A stretch of 64,000 bases of DNA from positions 375,572-439,571 of the forward strand of contig OY282384.1 of assembly GCA_958295925.1 (NCBI GenBank). The letters run 5' to 3'. This document shows positions 48,577 through 56,574 of this stretch, piece after piece; within the stretch, counting starts at the first letter, position 1; the number at the start of each line of letters is the position of its first letter. A program made the position numbers and the translations under genes. A model generated the notes under the pieces. It saw nothing but the letters and a program-made list of their open reading frames with translations. It was not told the origin of the DNA and searched no databases. Source of the stretch: an uncultured Acidimicrobiales bacterium. Its GTDB lineage: Bacteria > Actinomycetota > Acidimicrobiia > Acidimicrobiales > CATQHL01.

Positions 48577-50052
48577 CTAAGCCAGCAGCCAGACCAGCAA
48601 GGTCAAGACGACCGCCGCGGCCAGGAAATGCAACGCCCCGTGCTTGAACAGGTCCCAGGCTCCCGGGACCGCCAGGCCCAGCTCCGCCCCGCCCCGGCGA
48701 CAGAGAGACAGCCACAGCAGCCCAGCCAGCGACCCCGCCGGCGTCAAGACCACCCCCAGGTTGAGAGCCACCAGAGCAGCCGGCAGCTGGACCCCACTCC
48801 CACCCGGCGGGAACAATTCCACCAGGAAGGCCGCCGCCGGCAGGTCATTCACCAGATTGACCAGGAGTGCCGAACCGAAGAGCGCCGCGAGGAAATCAAC
48901 CACCGGCGCCCCAGAGGCCAACCCGGCATACAACGCAGGGAAATCCACCTCCCGCGCCAACGCCCCCACCGCCAGGAAGAGGCAGCAAGCAAAGACCGCC
49001 ACCGACCAGGGAAGCGCCGCCAGGGCGGAACGAAGCGAAGACACTCTGCTTAGGCGCATACCACCAGGGCCAGAAGAAAGACCCCAGTCACCAAAGGACA
49101 ACGCCACCAAGGCAGCCGGGAACGCCAGCGCCGACACCCACCAGACGGAAAAACCACCGGACAGCGCCACTCCGTAGGCAGCCACCGCCAACAGGAAGAT
49201 GACAAACCAGACGCCACAGCGGAGACGGAAAGACGGCGCCGTCCCCGGAGCCACGCCAGGCCAGGCGGAAAGAGAACGAGAGCGGCGAGACGCAAGCCAC
49301 ACCAGGGCGAAAGAAACCACCAGGCACACCGCCAAAGGACCCGCCATCAGGCTGAAATACTCGCCGAAGTCCAAGCCCAGCTCCAGGGCAAGAATCAGGT
49401 TAGTAGGACTGCCCAACGCCATCCCCATGGACGCCAGATTGGCCGGAATGAAGAGGCCCACCACCATGAACTGCCGCACGTCCCGAAGCCGCGCCCCCGC
49501 CGCCATTCCCAGGAACAAGGGCGTCAACGTCAGAATAACCACGTCATTGCTGGTCACCAAGCTCACCGCAGCGGAAAGCAAGTAAGCCCCCAGGAGCAGA
49601 CGCCGGGGCGAACCCCGGGAGAACAACAGCAGCCAGGCCGCCAGATACGAGAAGCAGCCACTGCGCTCCAGAGCCCGAGCCAAGAGGGAGAAGACGAAGA
49701 TAACCCCCAAGGGCGGCCCAGCCGAGGACAGAGCGCCAGCCACGAGAGACCAATCCAGCCGACCGGCTGCCAGAAGAAAGAGAGGCAGGCTCAGCGGAAG
49801 CCAGGCCTCCCTGGCCGGCAGAAATGACGCAAGACGGAGAGAAGGTCGCCCAGCTACAAGGCCAACACGGCCCCCACCGAGGACAATCCCCAGCACCACC
49901 ATAACCGCCAGCGCGAGCAGAGCAGGAACAAATGGGAGCCATCCCCAGCGGACCAAGACGCCAGCCGAAAGGGCCAGCCCGAGGACAAAGGCACCCCAGG
50001 CCAAACCAGACCACAGCGCCGCAGGAGCGACAGCTAAACCGCCACCAGTCAA
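48577..50052 (-). CDS. ArsB/SLC13-like ion transporter
   Basis: 491 residues, about a dozen membrane helices. Seen: FVFSLLARALERSGCFSYLA, AVSLVTSNDVVILTLTPLFL, and two re-entrant motifs, MALGSPTNLILA and NLVNDLPAAAFLVELF, the paired hallmark of the ion-transporter superfamily (ArsB, NhaD, citrate carriers). ArsB with arsenite is one possibility, but no ars regulator or reductase is nearby, so the substrate stays open. Start TTG is supported by GGAGGGG five bases upstream. It overlaps no gene, but its stop lies two bases from the stop of the protease. With the gene at 22402 it is one of two lone reverse-strand transporters, both starting with TTG. Confidence 0.8.
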   Translation of the reverse strand: MTGGGLAVAPAALWSGLAWGAFVLGLALSAGVLVRWGWLPFVPALLALAVMVVLGIVLGGGRVGLVAGRPSLRLASFLPAREAWLPLSLPLFLLAAGRLDWSLVAGALSSAGPPLGVIFVFSLLARALERSGCFSYLAAWLLLFSRGSPRRLLLGAYLLSAAVSLVTSNDVVILTLTPLFLGMAAGARLRDVRQFMVVGLFIPANLASMGMALGSPTNLILALELGLDFGEYFSLMAGPLAVCLVVSFALVWLASRRSRSLSAWPGVAPGTAPSFRLRCGVWFVIFLLAVAAYGVALSGGFSVWWVSALAFPAALVALSFGDWGLSSGPGGMRLSRVSSLRSALAALPWSVAVFACCLFLAVGALAREVDFPALYAGLASGAPVVDFLAALFGSALLVNLVNDLPAAAFLVELFPPGGSGVQLPAALVALNLGVVLTPAGSLAGLLWLSLCRRGGAELGLAVPGAWDLFKHGALHFLAAAVVLTLLVWLLA

Positions 50053-50166
50053 AAGCCCCTCCAGAGGCGCCCGGCTAAAATCCTGAACAGGGCCTTGAAC
50101 GGCCGATACAAAAAAGCCTACTTCCCGGAGCCGCCCCGGATACTCGGAAGGGAATCCCCACCGACG

Positions 50167-51456
50167 ATGCAGCAGCCAGAACAGACAACTGATTACCCCT
50201 TACACGAGCTGGCCAGGATCTTCCCGAAGGCCAGCCCAGCAACCTACGCGGAGCTCAAACAGAGCATCGCCGCCGTGGGCCAGCTGCAGCCGGCTATGCT
50301 GCAGCTGGGCCAGCTCCTGGACGGCAAGACCCGCCAGCAAATCTGCCGAGAGCTGGGACTGGAACTAAGCTGCCAGGAGCTGCCAGAAAAAACCCACCCG
50401 GTGGACTACCTCCTGGCCGTCAACCTGACCGGCCGAAACAGAAACGAGAACGAAAGAGCCATCATCGCCAGCCGCCTGGCCCAATACTATCAGGACGCCG
50501 GGAGCAAACCCCAGAGCGCCCAGCGCCGCGCCGCCACCCAGCTGAAGGTGACTCAGAAGACAGTCGCCCACGCCGCCAGGACCCTGAACCCGGCCAGCCG
50601 CGCCATTCCGGCCCTGCGCCACGCGCTGGAGACCGGCAAAATAAGTCTGAAAGAAGCCGACTACCTGTCCCGACAGGCCATGCACTGGCAGCAGCGAGCC
50701 CTGCAGGAGATGGCCGCCAGCCCGCCGGGCAGGCCGACCACGGCCCAGGCCGCGATCAAGAAGCTGCGCCGCGCTGAAATACGCCAGACCTGGGAGCAGC
50801 AGCAGGCAATAAAACGCAACACCCCGCCCAGCAAAGACCTGACCCTGTACCACAGCTCCTGCCGGGAATTGATCGGAATAATCCCCCAAGAGTCGATTGA
50901 TTTGATAGTAACCGACCCGCCCTATCAGCCGGAGACCCTTTCCTGCTACCGGGACCTAGCCAACCTGGCCGCCCACTGCCTGAAGGAAGGCGGGATATTA
51001 TTGGCCATGGCCACCACCTCCCACCTGCCCCAGGTGCTACAGTACCTGACTTCCAACGACGAACTCACCTACAACTGGACCTTGAACGATCTAATGGAAG
51101 GCGCCAACCTGCGCTTCCACACCCGCGCCGTCCGCATGGGCTGGAAGCCAATCATCTGGCTGCAAAAAGGCCGGCCCGACCTGACCGACCGGCACGACGT
51201 CATCCAGGCCCCCGCCCTGGCCAGGCAGGACGTACGCTACCACCAATGGGGCCAGAACGAAGCCGGGTTTGAGCTGTTGCTGGAACGCTTCGCCTTTCCC
51301 GGTCAGACGGTCCTGGATCCCTTCGTCGGCGGCGGGACCACCCTGTTAGCCGCCCAGCGACTGGGCTGCGCAAGCATCGGCGCCGACATCGACCAAGATT
51401 GCCTCACCACCACCCGGCAGCGGATCGTCGACTACCAAGCCGGCATAGACAACTAG
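50167..51456 (+). CDS. ParB-like domain fused to DNA adenine methyltransferase
   Basis: 429 residues. N-terminal 200: ParB/Srx-like fold (YPLHELARIFPKASPATYAE, LKQSIAAVGQLQPAMLQLG, VDYLLAVNLTGRNRNENERA) with a following helical DNA-binding part (RRAATQLKVTQKTVAHAART). C-terminal 200: methyltransferase with DPPY in LIVTDPPYQPETLSCYRDL near 250 and SAM motif VLDPFVGGGTTLLAAQRLGC near 383, so N6-adenine is likely. This fusion is known in prophages and plasmids; the ParB part probably gives site choice. A frame upstream to a TTG at 50095 is open, but the ATG at 50167 starts at the domain. A TAAAAT -10 lies at 50076. Confidence 0.88.
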   Translation: MQQPEQTTDYPLHELARIFPKASPATYAELKQSIAAVGQLQPAMLQLGQLLDGKTRQQICRELGLELSCQELPEKTHPVDYLLAVNLTGRNRNENERAIIASRLAQYYQDAGSKPQSAQRRAATQLKVTQKTVAHAARTLNPASRAIPALRHALETGKISLKEADYLSRQAMHWQQRALQEMAASPPGRPTTAQAAIKKLRRAEIRQTWEQQQAIKRNTPPSKDLTLYHSSCRELIGIIPQESIDLIVTDPPYQPETLSCYRDLANLAAHCLKEGGILLAMATTSHLPQVLQYLTSNDELTYNWTLNDLMEGANLRFHTRAVRMGWKPIIWLQKGRPDLTDRHDVIQAPALARQDVRYHQWGQNEAGFELLLERFAFPGQTVLDPFVGGGTTLLAAQRLGCASIGADIDQDCLTTTRQRIVDYQAGIDN

Positions 51457-51489
51457 AACAGAGAGAAAAGCGACGAGACAGAGACGAAG

Positions 51490-51633
51490 ATGATCAATCT
51501 GAATCCCTTCCGCTGGTTCAGCCTCTTTCAACAGTACCGTTCCCAGAAGATGGACGTGATCCTCATGGTCATCGGAGTCATCTGCATGTTCTTCGTACTG
51601 GGCGTCCTCTACAACCTCAGCCTGCCGGGATAG
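51490..51633 (+). CDS. Small single-pass membrane protein, 47 residues
   Basis: MINLNPFRWFSLFQQYRSQK, then one hydrophobic helix (VILMVIGVICMFFVLGVLYN) ending LSLPG. A short basic cytoplasmic N-terminus and one helix give a clear type of small membrane protein. GAGACAGAGACGAAG precedes the ATG, weak as a ribosome site. It follows the ParB-methyltransferase fusion by 33 bp and may share its transcript. Unknown function. Confidence 0.55.
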   Translation: MINLNPFRWFSLFQQYRSQKMDVILMVIGVICMFFVLGVLYNLSLPG

Positions 51634-51770
51634 AAGCGACCAGAGCCCAGCCCCGAAGCAATCCCCATTGTTGTGGTTTTCCCGGTTTTCCGCCGAGGGC
51701 CGCCCGAAAAGCCGACGAGGACGCCGGGAAGGTCCGAGGCTGCTAAAGCATAAGAACACGACCCCCCAAA

Positions 51771-51844
51771 GGGCTCTTAGTGTAATGAGAACACGTCGCT
51801 CCTGCACAGCGGAGATGAGGGTTTGACTCCCTCAGAGTCCACCA
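51771..51844 (+). tRNA. tRNA-Ala-like (anticodon TGC)
   Basis: 74 nt with encoded CCA. Acceptor GGGCTCT/AGAGTCC, D-stem GTGT/ACAC with a loop lacking GG, anticodon stem TCGCT/AGCGG, loop CCTGCAC, T-arm GAGGG TTTGACT CCCTC. The loop matches bacterial alanine tRNAs (TTTGCAC) except that position 33 is C instead of the near-universal U, and the T-loop lacks the TTCGA core. It may be a divergent, perhaps phage-type, tRNA or a decaying one. Confidence 0.75.
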
Positions 51845-51987
51845 ATAAAGCCAGACGCCGCGCATTAAGCGCTCCCCCCACAAAGCCCCCAGGCAAAGCA
51901 CAGGCAACCCACTCCCCCGATGAATAGCTGACCCCCAATCCTAAGCACCTAACCCGTGCACCCGCAAGGAGGCTGAAGAGAACGACC

Positions 51988-53232
51988 ATGCCCACGACCA
52001 TGACCACGACCATGACCACGACATCGAATAACGAACTGACTTCCCACCTGAGAGCCCTCCGCGTCGAAGGCTACCGATCACTCAAGGACGTGGAACTGCG
52101 AGACCTGCCCGAGGCCGCGCTACTAATCGGCCCCAACGGCGCCGGCAAATCCAATTGCCTGCACCTGCTGAGACTATTGCGCTGCATCGTGAAGGACCGC
52201 CGGCTCAACCTGCACGCCGCCTTCCAGGGCGGCGCCGACCAGCTGCTCCACGTGGGGCACGACCAGACGCCGGCCATGATGGTAGAAGTGAAAATCGACA
52301 ACCACGACGCCCAGGTACGGGACCAATACCGGCTGGGCCTGGGCTGGCAGCCGCCGGAGAACCTCCAGGTCAACGTGGAGAAGTACCGGACGGCACGACT
52401 GGACGCCGACCCCCGAGGGTACGGAGTCTGGCATGAATTAGCCGCCGGCGGGAAGGAGTCGACCCTCTTGGAGGCCGCGCGGGCCCAGACCTACGATGCC
52501 GGCAAGCCGAAAGCCGGCAAGCCGAAAGCCGACCAACCGGAGCAAGACGCCGCCCAGCGCCTGGTGGACTACCTGGAACAGGTAGAACTCTACGAGTTCA
52601 ACACCAGCCTGGCCACCTACGCCCCCGGCGTCAGCCAGGGCAGCCCGGCCCTGCACCTGCCCCAGGAGGTAGGCCGGAACTTCCGCCTGGAACCCGACGG
52701 CGCCAACCTGGCCCCGGTATTGCTGAGATTGAAGGAAACCCAATCCAGGCGTCTTGAACTGATCGAACACCAGGTCCAACGCTGCGTCCCCGAGTTCGAG
52801 CATTTCGTCCTGGAGCCGGACTACGGCAAGGTACTCCTGCAGTGGCAGGGCAAGCAGAGGCGGAACTTCCAGCCCCACCTGACCAGCGCCGCCACGCTGA
52901 AGCTAATGGCCCTGTTCACCCTGCTGAACCTCCCGACTGAGGAATTGCCGGCATTGCTGCTGCTGGACAACCCCGACCTGGGGCTGCACCCCGCGGCCAT
53001 CGACCTCCTGGCCGGGATGATCCGCAGCCTGCAGGTACAGAAGCAGATAATCACCGCCACCCAGTCGCCCAGAATGGTGGACAGCTTCGAACCCGAAGAG
53101 GTCTACGTCCTGGAAGACCGGGGGAACGGAACCAAGGTCCGCCGGAACACCCGGGAGGAGCTGAACAACTGGCTGGAAGAATACTCCCTGGGCGAACTCT
53201 GGGAGAAGAACGTACTGGGCGGCCGGCCTTAG
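51988..53232 (+). CDS. Stand-alone AAA15/AAA21-type ATPase (RecF/OLD-like)
   Basis: 414 residues. LRVEGYRSLKDVELRDLPEA leads to Walker A GPNGAGKSN near 48-56; Walker B is LLLLDNPDLGLHPAAIDLLA near 326; then IITATQSPRMVDSFEPEEVY. This ABC-type head, split by a middle domain, is shared by RecF, OLD-family and several anti-phage ATPases. The usual Walker B DEPE is DNPD here, so the base that activates water is Asn. No TOPRIM nuclease domain is fused and no partner nuclease is obvious next door. The ATG lies in a 12-bp repeat (ATGACCACGACC-like units at 51988, 52000, 52012), so three starts are possible. AAGGAGGCTGAAG lies upstream. Confidence 0.82.
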   Translation: MPTTMTTTMTTTSNNELTSHLRALRVEGYRSLKDVELRDLPEAALLIGPNGAGKSNCLHLLRLLRCIVKDRRLNLHAAFQGGADQLLHVGHDQTPAMMVEVKIDNHDAQVRDQYRLGLGWQPPENLQVNVEKYRTARLDADPRGYGVWHELAAGGKESTLLEAARAQTYDAGKPKAGKPKADQPEQDAAQRLVDYLEQVELYEFNTSLATYAPGVSQGSPALHLPQEVGRNFRLEPDGANLAPVLLRLKETQSRRLELIEHQVQRCVPEFEHFVLEPDYGKVLLQWQGKQRRNFQPHLTSAATLKLMALFTLLNLPTEELPALLLLDNPDLGLHPAAIDLLAGMIRSLQVQKQIITATQSPRMVDSFEPEEVYVLEDRGNGTKVRRNTREELNNWLEEYSLGELWEKNVLGGRP

Positions 53233-53267
53233 AAGAGTGCCCAGCGAAGTCACAGGACAGCAATGGA

Positions 53268-53295
53268 GGAGGCTGGGCGCCACCGCCCAGCCTCC
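53268..53295 (+). promoter_or_regulatory. 11-bp hairpin upstream of the 53369 gene
   Basis: GGAGGCTGGGC, loop GCCACC, GCCCAGCCTCC: perfect. No T-tract follows. A 15-bp direct repeat (CCAGCCTCCCACC core) overlaps its 3' arm. It is either an attenuating stem in the leader or a boundary between the ATPase gene and the next. Confidence 0.5.
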
Positions 53296-53368
53296 CACCG
53301 GCCAGCCTCCCACCAGCTTCCCAGCCGGCCCCAGCCAGAAGACACCAAAGCAGGAAGGAGATGAGCCC

Positions 53369-54202
53369 ATGACCACCGATCAAGCCCCGGCCCAAGCCGC
53401 CAGCGCCCAGGACGAGAACCAGGAGGAGAACCAGGCCGGCCCGCGCCCCTGGAACCCGCCGGTACTCTCCCGGGACACCGACCAGGACGCCGCCCGGCTG
53501 TACCACCTCCTGGAGCGGAGCAAGCGGAGTCTGAAAGAAGGGCTGACTGCAGCGGCTAAGGAAAGCGGCTACCAGCTGAAGGAACTGCGCTTCACGCTCA
53601 CCGAAAACGAAGGCCTCCAGGCCAAGGCCGAGTTCACTTTGCAACAGCGCCCCCAGCTCTGCAGCCGAGCCAATTGCCTCAGGGAAAGAGCAACAGTGGA
53701 AGAGCGCGACACCGACAACGACGTCTGCCGCTACCACCTGCCAGCCACCTACCCGGAGCAACCCTACCCCCTGGTACTGGATACCCTGGTCGCCTACGAG
53801 GTGCCGCCGGGCACCAACTGGGATTTCTATACCCCGGAAGAAGGCAACGTAGAAGGCGAACCGGTAATGGTCGTCACGGCCGACCACCTGGCCAAGGAGT
53901 TCCGCACCCCAATGCGGCCCCTATCCGACTGGGAAACGAAAGAATTGGTCTCCATACCGGAGACGGTGGCCTTTCAACTCTTGGCCGACTTCGCCGGCAA
54001 GCACTTCGCCTGGCTGCACTGCGAACGCTTCGCCCGGGACTTCTTCCTGAACCCCTACGAAGGCCGCTTCCACCGGATGCCGGAGCTGACCCTGACCCAG
54101 CAGGCCATGCACGACTGGTGCGAGGCCCGCGTCAGCGAAGACCCGCCCACCGAGCAACGCCGCGGGCCGTGGGAGCCGGACGAATGGGACCGGGACGACT
54201 AA
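53369..54202 (+). CDS. Hypothetical protein with central Cys/His motif
   Basis: 277 residues, soluble, unknown. A disordered N-terminus (Gln/Glu/Asn-rich), a helix (ARLYHLLERSKRSLKEGLTA), then LCSRANCLRERATVEERDTD and VCRYHLPATYPEQPYP: three cysteines and a histidine that may bind zinc. Later AFQLLADFAGKHFAWLHCER. Acidic at the end. AAGGAGATGAGCCC sets the start at 53369. A 13-bp repeat that duplicates the stop codon and then a strong terminator follow, so this closes a transcription unit that may begin with the ATPase gene. Confidence 0.6.
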   Translation: MTTDQAPAQAASAQDENQEENQAGPRPWNPPVLSRDTDQDAARLYHLLERSKRSLKEGLTAAAKESGYQLKELRFTLTENEGLQAKAEFTLQQRPQLCSRANCLRERATVEERDTDNDVCRYHLPATYPEQPYPLVLDTLVAYEVPPGTNWDFYTPEEGNVEGEPVMVVTADHLAKEFRTPMRPLSDWETKELVSIPETVAFQLLADFAGKHFAWLHCERFARDFFLNPYEGRFHRMPELTLTQQAMHDWCEARVSEDPPTEQRRGPWEPDEWDRDD

Positions 54203-54234
54203 TCGGCCCGACTAATCGGGACGACTAATCAGCC
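54196..54234 (+). repeat. 13-bp tandem repeat, 3 copies
   Basis: CGACTAATC plus four bases, three times. The first unit holds the TAA stop of the 53369 gene. Confidence 0.8.
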
Positions 54235-54252
54235 CGACCTACCCCCAAACAG

Positions 54253-54284
54253 CCCCTGGCAACCCCCAGGGGTTTTTTCTTTCC
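54253..54284 (+). terminator. Intrinsic terminator
   Basis: CCCCTGG, loop CAACCC, CCAGGGG, then TTTTTTCTTT. It is a textbook form and ends the 53369 transcript. Confidence 0.92.
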
Positions 54285-54409
54285 CGGTTTAGCGGGTTCG
54301 TCGTCGTGGACTAGGCCGTGCGCTATCGCTGAGGCGAAGCAGCACGGCAGCAACGGCGATGCCGAGCGCCCGCGGCCCCAGCCCCCGCAAGCATCAAACG
54401 CCATTGATT

Positions 54410-54446
54410 GGACTCACCACCGAGTCCGAAGGAGGGAAACGCTCCC
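54410..54446 (+). promoter_or_regulatory. Leader hairpin and self-pairing ribosome site
   Basis: GGACTC-ACCACC-GAGTCC (54410-54427) is a perfect stem. Right after it the ribosome site AAGGAGGG (54429-54436) can pair its GGAG with CTCC at 54442-54445, next to the ATG at 54447. Access to the ribosome site could therefore be controlled. Confidence 0.4.
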
Positions 54447-55250
54447 ATGACCATCACGATTGAATTCAAGAAGCCGGTGCAGACCCCCGTCTTCCCCAGC
54501 CACTGCCTGCCCCTGCACCAGGTCTACGACTGGGACAAGGTCCATTCCCTGATGGAGACCGCCCAGGCCGGCCTGGCCCTGGAGGAAATCCCGCCCTACG
54601 TGGTAGACTGCCGGCACACGCCGACCAACGGCGAGCCCCACTGCCATGAGCCGGGCCTAGCCCCGGAGCGGCCGGCCCTGCTGACCGGGACCCACCGCCA
54701 CGCAGCCAACGTCCTGCTCGCCCAGCAGAAGAGTAGGATACAAGTCCCGATAGTAGCCACCTGCGCCTGGGGCGAAGGCAACCCCGGCCCCGACGGCAAC
54801 TTCGACATCAGCCTGGGCTACGCCGCCGATACCGCGATCTACGGAGCCGGCGACCCGCCGGTGAGCGAGTATCTCCAGGCCCATCCCAAGTGGGCTCAGC
54901 CGGACGCGACGCCGCCCACGGCGGTCTGCGAATGCGGCGGGCTATGGCTGGCCGCGCAGCCGGTGGAACAGGAGCATTATCGCCCCAACACCCCGGGCCG
55001 CCGGACCATCGTGGTCCGCAGCTACTGCTGGACGGACGACTACTGGATGGCCACCAGCGGCAACCACCACTTCCGTTCCGTGGAGGAGATGCACGACGCC
55101 GTCGCCCGCTCCCTGGCCCAGGACCAGGGCATCCGCCACTACGGCGAGTGCAACCGAGAGCTGATCGCGCCCAGGCGTCCCGACCTGGGGCCGGCCACCA
55201 GCCCGCACTACACCCCCGGAGTTCCGGCAGAATACCACCTGGCTGCATGA
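54447..55250 (+). CDS. Hypothetical protein with ParB-like opening
   Basis: 267 residues. The first 110 (PVFPSHCLPLHQVYDWDKVH, PALLTGTHRHAANVLLAQQK) have the 'choose positions, list of residues, then GTHRHxAN' order of ParB/sulfiredoxin-type domains, where GxHRxxA is the nucleotide site. This is a suggestion, not a firm call. The second half contains CECGGLWL and several Cys/His that may bind zinc. It has its own leader after a terminator. The ATG at 54447 follows AAGGAGGG. Confidence 0.55.
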   Translation: MTITIEFKKPVQTPVFPSHCLPLHQVYDWDKVHSLMETAQAGLALEEIPPYVVDCRHTPTNGEPHCHEPGLAPERPALLTGTHRHAANVLLAQQKSRIQVPIVATCAWGEGNPGPDGNFDISLGYAADTAIYGAGDPPVSEYLQAHPKWAQPDATPPTAVCECGGLWLAAQPVEQEHYRPNTPGRRTIVVRSYCWTDDYWMATSGNHHFRSVEEMHDAVARSLAQDQGIRHYGECNRELIAPRRPDLGPATSPHYTPGVPAEYHLAA

Positions 55251-55313
55251 TACAGAGCCACAGCTTAGTCAATTCAGCCCATCACTTCCTGAAGAAAAGC
55301 CGCTTGGCCGGCC

Positions 55314-55343
55314 TTGACGCCCCTGGGGCCGGGAATATAAGAT
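55314..55343 (+). promoter_or_regulatory. Sigma70 promoter
   Basis: TTGACG at 55314-55319, then TATAAG (16-bp spacer) or TAAGAT (18-bp spacer). No open frame starts downstream before the terminator at 55477. Confidence 0.55.
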
Positions 55344-55349
55344 AACCCG

Positions 55350-55523
55350 TGGATTGAGTTGCACCTACCCGTACCGCAATTGCTTCGCCCCCGGGCGCTG
55401 CCGCTGCTTCCCCGGGCATCTGCGACCCAGCCGCCAGCATCCGAATGTGTACCAGGCGGCACGCAGGAGGGTGTATGCCCCGGCTCCGACCGCGCAAGCG
55501 GGGGGACGCCGGGGCGATTTTTT
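55350..55523 (+). ncRNA. Putative small RNA between promoter and terminator
   Basis: About 174 nt run from the promoter at 55314 to the T-tract at 55523. No convincing gene fits inside. Several stems can form, for example CCCGG/CCGGG near 55391-55420 and CCGCC/GGCGG near 55430-55458. It resembles no RNA class I know. A terminating leader (riboswitch-like) of the downstream 55603 gene is an alternative. Confidence 0.5.
55477..55523 (+). terminator. Intrinsic terminator
   Basis: Outer stem GCCCCGGC/GCCGGGGC encloses CCGC-GCAA-GCGG; GATTTTTTG follows. It is very stable. Confidence 0.9.
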
Positions 55524-55602
55524 GATCTCGGTTCAGGCCCACAAAACTCACTTTCCAAAGTAAAATAAGAGGTGAGACAAGCCCAAAGGAACCAGATGAG
55601 CC

Positions 55603-56511
55603 ATGACGACGAGCCAGACAGTGCTATTCCCATTAGCGCAGGACGCCGAGGGCCGGACGGTTGAAGCAACGAAAGCTCCGCCCCACCAGCGCTACCACTG
55701 CCTTGAATGCGACAACAGAATGGTAGTAAGACAGGGCGACCAGAAAACCTGGCACTTCGCCCACTACGAACCACATCCCGAATGTACACCGGACCTGGTG
55801 CTACACAAGCAGACGCAGAAGACATTTCAAGCCAGTGTACAAAAGATGCTAGACGGGAAAGCAATACGAAAGCTCCTGATACATTTCCCATGCAGCAACT
55901 GCAACGGGGAATTCGACAAGATGGCATACACCAGCCCGAGAGTGCCGAAAAGCACCCACGTAGTCCTGGAGGACAGAGAAGTAGCACCACCTTCAATAGT
56001 AGACGCCGCGGTCTACAGCAAAGGCAAGCTTTGGTTCGTCATCGAATTCATCAACACCCATGAACCGGAACAGGAAACGAGGCGGAGGCTGCAGGAACTG
56101 ACTTGCCCAGTCTATTTGGTAAAGACGAGCTATGAGGGGCTAGCCCTAGAGCGGAATCAACTACTGAACGGACGGAGGCCGGACCCGGAGGACAAAAGTG
56201 GCACGTACCTACCACTTTACATCAAGGCCTACGAAGTTCTCAACGCGGAGAGAATAGAAAAGGTCGACCCCCGAGCATTATTATGCAGCGGCTGCCTGAC
56301 CAACCCAAGCGAAGGGCGGCGAAAGAGGAGACAAGCAGAATGGAGAGCCGAGCAACGAACAGCCAACCAAGGCATAATCTGCCCAGGCTGCAGAGGGCCG
56401 AAGTCGAACGGGGCCTGGAGATGCAAGAACTGCAGCAACAGCCCATGGTGGTGCGCCTGCGGGAACAAGAAGTCGCCCAACTACGACAAATGCCGAGATT
56501 GCGCCCGCTAG
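55603..56511 (+). CDS. CoiA-like protein with zinc fingers
   Basis: 302 residues. The N-terminal part matches the CoiA opening: YHCLECDNRMVVRQGDQKTW then HFAHY, a Cys/His zinc site. Then a predicted PD-(D/E)XK-like core: PPSIVDAAVYSKGKLWFVIE and FINTHE, where V-D and E are placed as in CoiA. The C-terminal 90 residues have two more CxxC clusters (CSGCLTN; CPGCRG and CKNCS, CACGNKK, CRDCAR), not usual for CoiA. CoiA aids DNA uptake or recombination in transformable bacteria; on mobile DNA it may act on single strands. Codons are more A-rich (AAA, AGA, ATA) than in flanking genes, suggesting separate acquisition. Confidence 0.7.
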   Translation: MTTSQTVLFPLAQDAEGRTVEATKAPPHQRYHCLECDNRMVVRQGDQKTWHFAHYEPHPECTPDLVLHKQTQKTFQASVQKMLDGKAIRKLLIHFPCSNCNGEFDKMAYTSPRVPKSTHVVLEDREVAPPSIVDAAVYSKGKLWFVIEFINTHEPEQETRRRLQELTCPVYLVKTSYEGLALERNQLLNGRRPDPEDKSGTYLPLYIKAYEVLNAERIEKVDPRALLCSGCLTNPSEGRRKRRQAEWRAEQRTANQGIICPGCRGPKSNGAWRCKNCSNSPWWCACGNKKSPNYDKCRDCAR

Positions 56512-56574
56512 GCTGACAACGGGAACAGAGCCGCAAAGCAATTCAGAACATTAGGAAGAGAAAGGAGAACAGCT

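Larger units (their letters stand above)
55251..55602 (+). other. 352-bp intergenic region with an ncRNA-like unit
   Basis: No gene. It holds, in order, a promoter (55314-55343), about 170 transcribed bases and a strong terminator (55477-55523), then the leader of the CoiA-like gene. Confidence 0.6.

Noticed and set aside
51771-51844. tRNA-Cys (GCA) reading of this tRNA
   Set aside because: Shifting the loop to give GCA breaks the anticodon stem. The five-pair stem TCGCT/AGCGG fixes the anticodon as TGC.
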